DNA of 64,000 nt from Temnothorax longispinosus (lineage: Eukaryota > Arthropoda > Insecta > Hymenoptera > Formicidae), in assembly GCF_030848805.1 (NCBI RefSeq), contig NC_092362.1, positions 18,955,642 to 19,019,641 of the forward strand, written 5' to 3'. Position 1 is the stretch's first letter, and every line of letters begins with the position of its first letter. Made by a program: the position numbers and the translations under genes. Positions 63,443 to 64,000 of this stretch are shown here, piece by piece. Below the pieces are notes generated by a model. That model saw only the letters and a list, made by a program, of their open reading frames with translations. It did no database searches and had not been told where the DNA came from.

Positions 63443-63921
63443 TAATTTAAGGAGATTGTAAGGAAAATCAGAAGTGTTAAGAATTGCACACAATTTAAAA
63501 CATAACGTCTTTTATTATTAGCATATCAATTTTTTTAGATTCTTTCACTGATTAGTTTTTGAAAACATTTATAACAAAAGACAAGATTTTTTAATGGATT
63601 CTAATGGGAGGATCGATGCTGCATATCAATTATCAACAAAAATAATTATTAAAGATATTAAGAACTGAATAAAATGTTTAATATATGTATATAAAGAATA
63701 TCATATTAAAAGTACCTTTAAAAATTTGAAAATATGACCACATGGTTTTTTTTGCAATATTACTTTGTTGTAACTTCGTTATAAATGTTTTCAAAAACTA
63801 ACCGGTGAAAAAATAGAAAAAAATTCACATGCTAATATTATTTATAATATCTTGAGCTTATGTTTTAAATTTTGTGCAATATTCTTAACATTTCTGATTC
63901 TCCTTAGAACCTCCTTAAAAG
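63443..63921. mobile_element. Palindromic element at window end, ~140-bp arms
   Basis: The left arm (aatttaaggag, aatcagaagtgttaagaa, tagtttttgaaaacatttat) is matched by an inverted copy from 63780 to 63921. Arms differ by about 10-15 percent. The centre lacks a transposase frame. Confidence 0.8.
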
Positions 63922-64000
63922 TTAAAAGTAACGGTAAAATATGAAATTCGCACATAGAACTATGAGTTTCAATTGTTCCTATAAAAATGGAGATACGCGT

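Overview
The window is a piece of an arthropod nuclear genome. It is AT-rich, has multi-exon genes with GT-AG introns, carries one 500-base assembly gap, and is full of short palindromic non-autonomous DNA transposons. Gene content (an insect-like eRF1, a REC8-type meiotic cohesin, an RNF216/TRIAD3-type RBR ligase, a CAMKMT-like methyltransferase) and the style of the repeats suggest an insect, most likely a hymenopteran such as an ant. The species is an inference.

Layout. 1-3.6 kb: non-genic, probably 3' UTR and flank of eRF1. 3.6-10.2 kb (minus): eRF1, complete, nine coding exons per transcript, with two alternative last exons that encode different C-terminal tails. 10.2-11.1 kb: CpG-rich eRF1 promoter. 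11.5-12 kb: a decayed coiled-coil gene fragment and two fold-back repeats. 12-21 kb: gene-poor, with the gap and several palindromic repeats. 21.99-25.95 kb (minus): REC8-like cohesin kleisin, 12 exons, 629 codons; a 455-bp tandem duplication breaks inside its last exon. 27.3-29.0 kb: a composite locus. An antisense alpha-spectrin fragment abuts a four-exon plus-strand gene that carries a USP8-type rhodanese domain, a polyQ stretch and a duplicated W/R-rich exon. 29.2-33.7 kb: no gene recognised. 33.7-49.4 kb: a recent head-to-tail duplication of about 7.5-8.2 kb, each copy holding one RNF216-like gene on the minus strand. Copy A (35.8-40.5 kb) is open to the end but has lost its N-terminus and SUMO-interacting motif. 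Copy B (43.5-48.9 kb) keeps that N-terminus but has an in-frame TGA before the RBR module. In both, the last codons and the stop come from a transposon. 49.6-50.4 kb: nested palindromic MITEs. 50.4-56.4 kb: no gene seen. 56.5-60.7 kb (minus): CAMKMT-like methyltransferase with frame breaks and a missing central part. 60.7-64 kb: GC-rich upstream region, a small hairpin and a terminal palindromic element.

The genes do not form a pathway. They cover translation termination, meiotic chromosome cohesion, ubiquitin ligation and protein lysine methylation. What links the window is genome remodelling: tandem duplication, fragment shuffling, and short transposons that have become coding sequence. No tools were run; exon boundaries come from reading splice sites and checking that reading phase closes across every junction.
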